Shown here: piece after piece, positions 7,013-7,701 of the stretch
Layout of the letters: every line of letters starts with the position of its first letter
Position numbering within the stretch: position 1 is the stretch's first letter
Source of the DNA: Oscillospiraceae bacterium
GTDB taxonomy: Bacteria > Bacillota_A > Clostridia > Oscillospirales > Ruminococcaceae
Length of the DNA stretch: 7,701 nucleotides
Assembly: GCA_018109965.1 (NCBI GenBank)
Contig: JAGBFE010000282.1
Span: forward strand, 1 to 7,701
Direction of reading: 5' to 3'
The notes under the pieces: generated by a model
The model's database searches: none
What the model was told of the DNA's origin: nothing
The model's input: only the letters and a program-made list of their open reading frames with translations
Made by a program: the position numbers and the translations under genes

Positions 7013-7041
7013 ATTATACAACATAAATTTGTATTTGTAAA
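7013..7041 (-). promoter_or_regulatory. Promoter of the S24 repressor gene
   Basis: On the - strand, -35 TTTACA (7041-7036) and -10 TATAAT (7018-7013) are separated by exactly 17 bases. The -10 is a perfect match and the -35 matches five of six. The predicted start is near 7006, about 27 bases before the ATG. The -35 abuts operator copy 2, and copy 1 lies just downstream, which supports autoregulation. Confidence 0.85.
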
Positions 7042-7055
7042 CAACCAAAAGTAGT
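7041..7055. promoter_or_regulatory. Operator copy 2, next to the repressor -35 box
   Basis: ACAACCAAAAGTAGT has a perfect left half (ACAAC) and a right half with one mismatch (GTAGT for GTTGT). It shares one base with the -35 box of the repressor promoter and extends upstream of it. Confidence 0.72.
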
Positions 7056-7071
7056 AAAATTTATAAAAAAT

Positions 7072-7086
7072 ACAACCAAAAGTGTT
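7072..7086. promoter_or_regulatory. Operator copy 3, overlapping the -35 of the small membrane protein gene
   Basis: ACAACCAAAAGTGTT has a perfect left half and a degenerate right half. Its core CAACCAAAAG is identical to that of copy 2. It overlaps the first two bases of the TTGACA -35 at 7085-7090. Confidence 0.65.
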
Positions 7087-7113
7087 GACAACAACCGATA
7101 GTTGTGATATCCT
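7085..7113 (+). promoter_or_regulatory. Promoter of the small membrane protein gene
   Basis: The consensus -35 TTGACA (7085-7090) and the -10 TATCCT (7108-7113, four of six) are spaced by exactly 17 bases. The predicted start is near 7120. Operator copy 4 fills 15 of the 17 spacer bases, copy 3 overlaps the -35 and copy 5 lies just downstream. This is a strong -35 under dense repression, typical of inducible promoters. Confidence 0.85.
7091..7105. promoter_or_regulatory. Operator copy 4, inside the promoter spacer
   Basis: ACAACCGATAGTTGT has perfect ACAAC and GTTGT arms around five bases. It starts directly after the TTGACA box and ends two bases before the -10, so bound repressor would exclude RNA polymerase. 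Confidence 0.85.
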
Positions 7114-7125
7114 TTAATCAAAGGA

Positions 7126-7140
7126 ACAACCAATAGTTGT
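7126..7140. promoter_or_regulatory. Operator copy 5, downstream of the small-gene transcription start
   Basis: ACAACCAATAGTTGT has perfect arms, and one flanking base on each side extends the symmetry (AACAAC/GTTGTT). It differs from copy 4 only at the variable sixth-plus-one base (A for G). A lone half site GTTGT follows at 7146-7150. Confidence 0.85.
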
Positions 7141-7164
7141 TACAGGTTGTTAAAGGTGAAGGTT

Positions 7165-7437
7165 ATGAAAAAACAGAGCAGAATTACAATAGCAAACGGT
7201 ATGACAGTTATTGCAGCATTTGCAACATTTATGTGTCTTTTTGCAATTAACGGCATCACATTGCAGACAGCAGTTGCTTTGGTTGCGGCTATGGGATGTG
7301 CTTATCTTACAGCTTGTTTTTTCAAAGTTGAAAATCTGCTCAGAAAACAGAGAGCAGCACAGATAAAGGCAAACCGTCAGAGACAGGCACGTCAGCAGCT
7401 TAAAGTGGTGCGCAAGGCAGATATCAAAGTTGCTTGA
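7165..7437 (+). CDS. Small two-helix membrane protein with a basic tail, controlled by the S24 repressor
   Basis: I do not recognise this 90-residue protein. Two hydrophobic segments (about 12-30 and 33-53) form a hairpin with a very short turn at N29-G30. The remaining 37 residues are rich in Arg, Lys and Gln (including NRQRQARQQLKVVRK), probably a cytoplasmic amphipathic helix able to touch membrane lipids, nucleic acid or an acidic partner. AAGGTG at 7153-7158, six bases before the ATG, sets the start. A TTG at 7147 in the same frame would overlap this site and is rejected. Its promoter carries three copies of the repressor's operator, so it is likely silent until the repressor cleaves itself. 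By position it recalls yneA, the SOS division inhibitor divergent from lexA in Bacillus, but no LysM domain is present. A division inhibitor, toxin or stress-response membrane factor are all open; none is shown. Confidence 0.82.
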   Translation: MKKQSRITIANGMTVIAAFATFMCLFAINGITLQTAVALVAAMGCAYLTACFFKVENLLRKQRAAQIKANRQRQARQQLKVVRKADIKVA

Positions 7438-7532
7438 TTTTATTGACATAAAAATATTATCTGTATGTTTGGTAATATTATTTTGTGATTATATATCGAT
7501 TATATAGCAATAGCGTCATAAATTAACCATTT

Positions 7533-7563
7533 AAACAGGTGATTGGCAGCGATCACCTGTTTT
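7533..7563 (+). terminator. Rho-independent terminator of the small membrane protein gene
   Basis: AAACAGGTGAT (7533-7543) pairs with ATCACCTGTTT (7552-7562). An inner T-G and G-C pair leave a GCAG loop. The stem is followed by a T-rich tail (TTTTGTTGTGTTTG from 7560). It lies about 95 bases after the stop, giving the small gene an unusually long 3' untranslated region. Confidence 0.9.
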
Positions 7564-7569
7564 GTTGTG

Positions 7570-7581
7570 TTTGTGCACAAA
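7570..7581. repeat. 12-bp perfect palindrome TTTGTGCACAAA
   Basis: TTTGTGCACAAA is fully self-complementary. It lies between the terminator and a strong rightward promoter, about 40 bases upstream of the -35. It could be a binding site for a dimeric regulator of the gene to the right, but a chance palindrome of this length in AT-rich DNA is possible. Confidence 0.35.
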
Positions 7582-7621
7582 AATACGTTTGAATGTTTAG
7601 TGAATTTGTCATGAATTGTAC

Positions 7622-7650
7622 TTGATTTTATACACAAACAGGCGTATACT
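7622..7650 (+). promoter_or_regulatory. Rightward promoter for a gene beyond the window
   Basis: -35 TTGATT (7622-7627) and -10 TATACT (7645-7650, five of six) are spaced by 17 bases, with a predicted start near 7657. The rest of 7566-7701 is AT-rich and holds no gene I can support. An ATG at 7663 stays open to the end of the window but has no ribosome binding site. The promoter probably drives the next gene to the right. Confidence 0.65.
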
Positions 7651-7701
7651 GATAAGCCGAAAATGATAAAACAATATAATTACAGTCAATTGATTATGTT
7701 G

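Noticed and set aside
6980..7048. Upstream ATG extending the S24 repressor by 23 residues
   Set aside because: The extension runs through the TATAAT box and an operator copy, and the XRE domain normally starts at MFGQQIKKLR, which has its own ribosome site.
7111..7124. Small inverted repeat CCTTTAATCAAAGG between the -10 and operator copy 5
   Set aside because: Only five pairs around a four-base loop in AT-rich DNA, overlapping the -10; it does not match the operator and may be chance.
7041..7140. Repeats at regular-looking intervals as a CRISPR array
   Set aside because: The copies are 15-base palindromic operators with uneven spacing (55, 31, 19 and 35 bases) and sit on promoter elements; there are no cas genes.
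6356..7437. Prophage or integrative-element immunity region
   Set aside because: The repressor is CI-like, but no integrase, excisionase, attachment site or phage gene is visible in this window. It cannot be excluded beyond the right edge.
7150..7449. 99-codon open frame on the - strand opposite the small membrane protein
   Set aside because: Its translation is Cys/Asn-rich without any motif, and the + strand frame has the promoter, ribosome site and terminator.
7663..7701. Open ATG frame (MIKQYNYSQLIML) running off the right edge
   Set aside because: There is no Shine-Dalgarno, and the predicted transcription start is only about six bases upstream. Too short to judge.

Overview
The window looks like chromosome of a low- to mid-GC Firmicute, probably a gut clostridium of the Ruminococcaceae/Oscillospiraceae type. 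The grounds are Gram-positive Shine-Dalgarno sequences, a polyamine transporter whose permease and binding protein are fused, and single-domain XRE regulators. No organism was identified by search; this is inference from gene content and style.

Left part (1-3733): the 3' part of potA, then potB, then a fused potC-potD gene, all on the + strand, tightly spaced and closed by a hairpin terminator. Together they encode a polyamine (spermidine/putrescine) ABC importer. The substrate-binding domain is tethered to the membrane by an extra helix instead of being a separate lipoprotein.

Middle (3734-5835): hemW (radical SAM heme chaperone) with a GNAT acetyltransferase 11 bases behind it. A 90-base gap rich in inverted repeats follows, then a small gene for an XRE helix-turn-helix protein with an N-terminal transmembrane segment. 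A strong hairpin terminator lies between this gene and the next, which runs toward it on the - strand.

Right part (5836-7701): a Nudix hydrolase and, upstream of it, an XRE + peptidase S24 (LexA/HdiR/CI-like) self-cleaving repressor, both on the - strand. Divergent from the repressor is a 90-residue protein with two predicted membrane helices and a very basic tail. The roughly 185 bp between these two genes hold five copies of one operator, consensus ACAACCNAWAGTTGT. One copy exactly fills the spacer between the -35 and -10 of the small gene, and another overlaps the repressor's own ribosome binding site. The layout resembles the lexA-yneA pair of Bacillus and suggests a damage- or stress-inducible membrane effector under a self-cleaving repressor. 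A related site, GCAACCAAAGGTTGC, lies upstream of the membrane-anchored XRE gene, hinting at a small local regulon. The small gene ends in a good terminator, and a strong promoter then reads out of the window.

The best candidate for something undescribed is the repressor / multi-operator / small membrane protein module at about 6356-7565.
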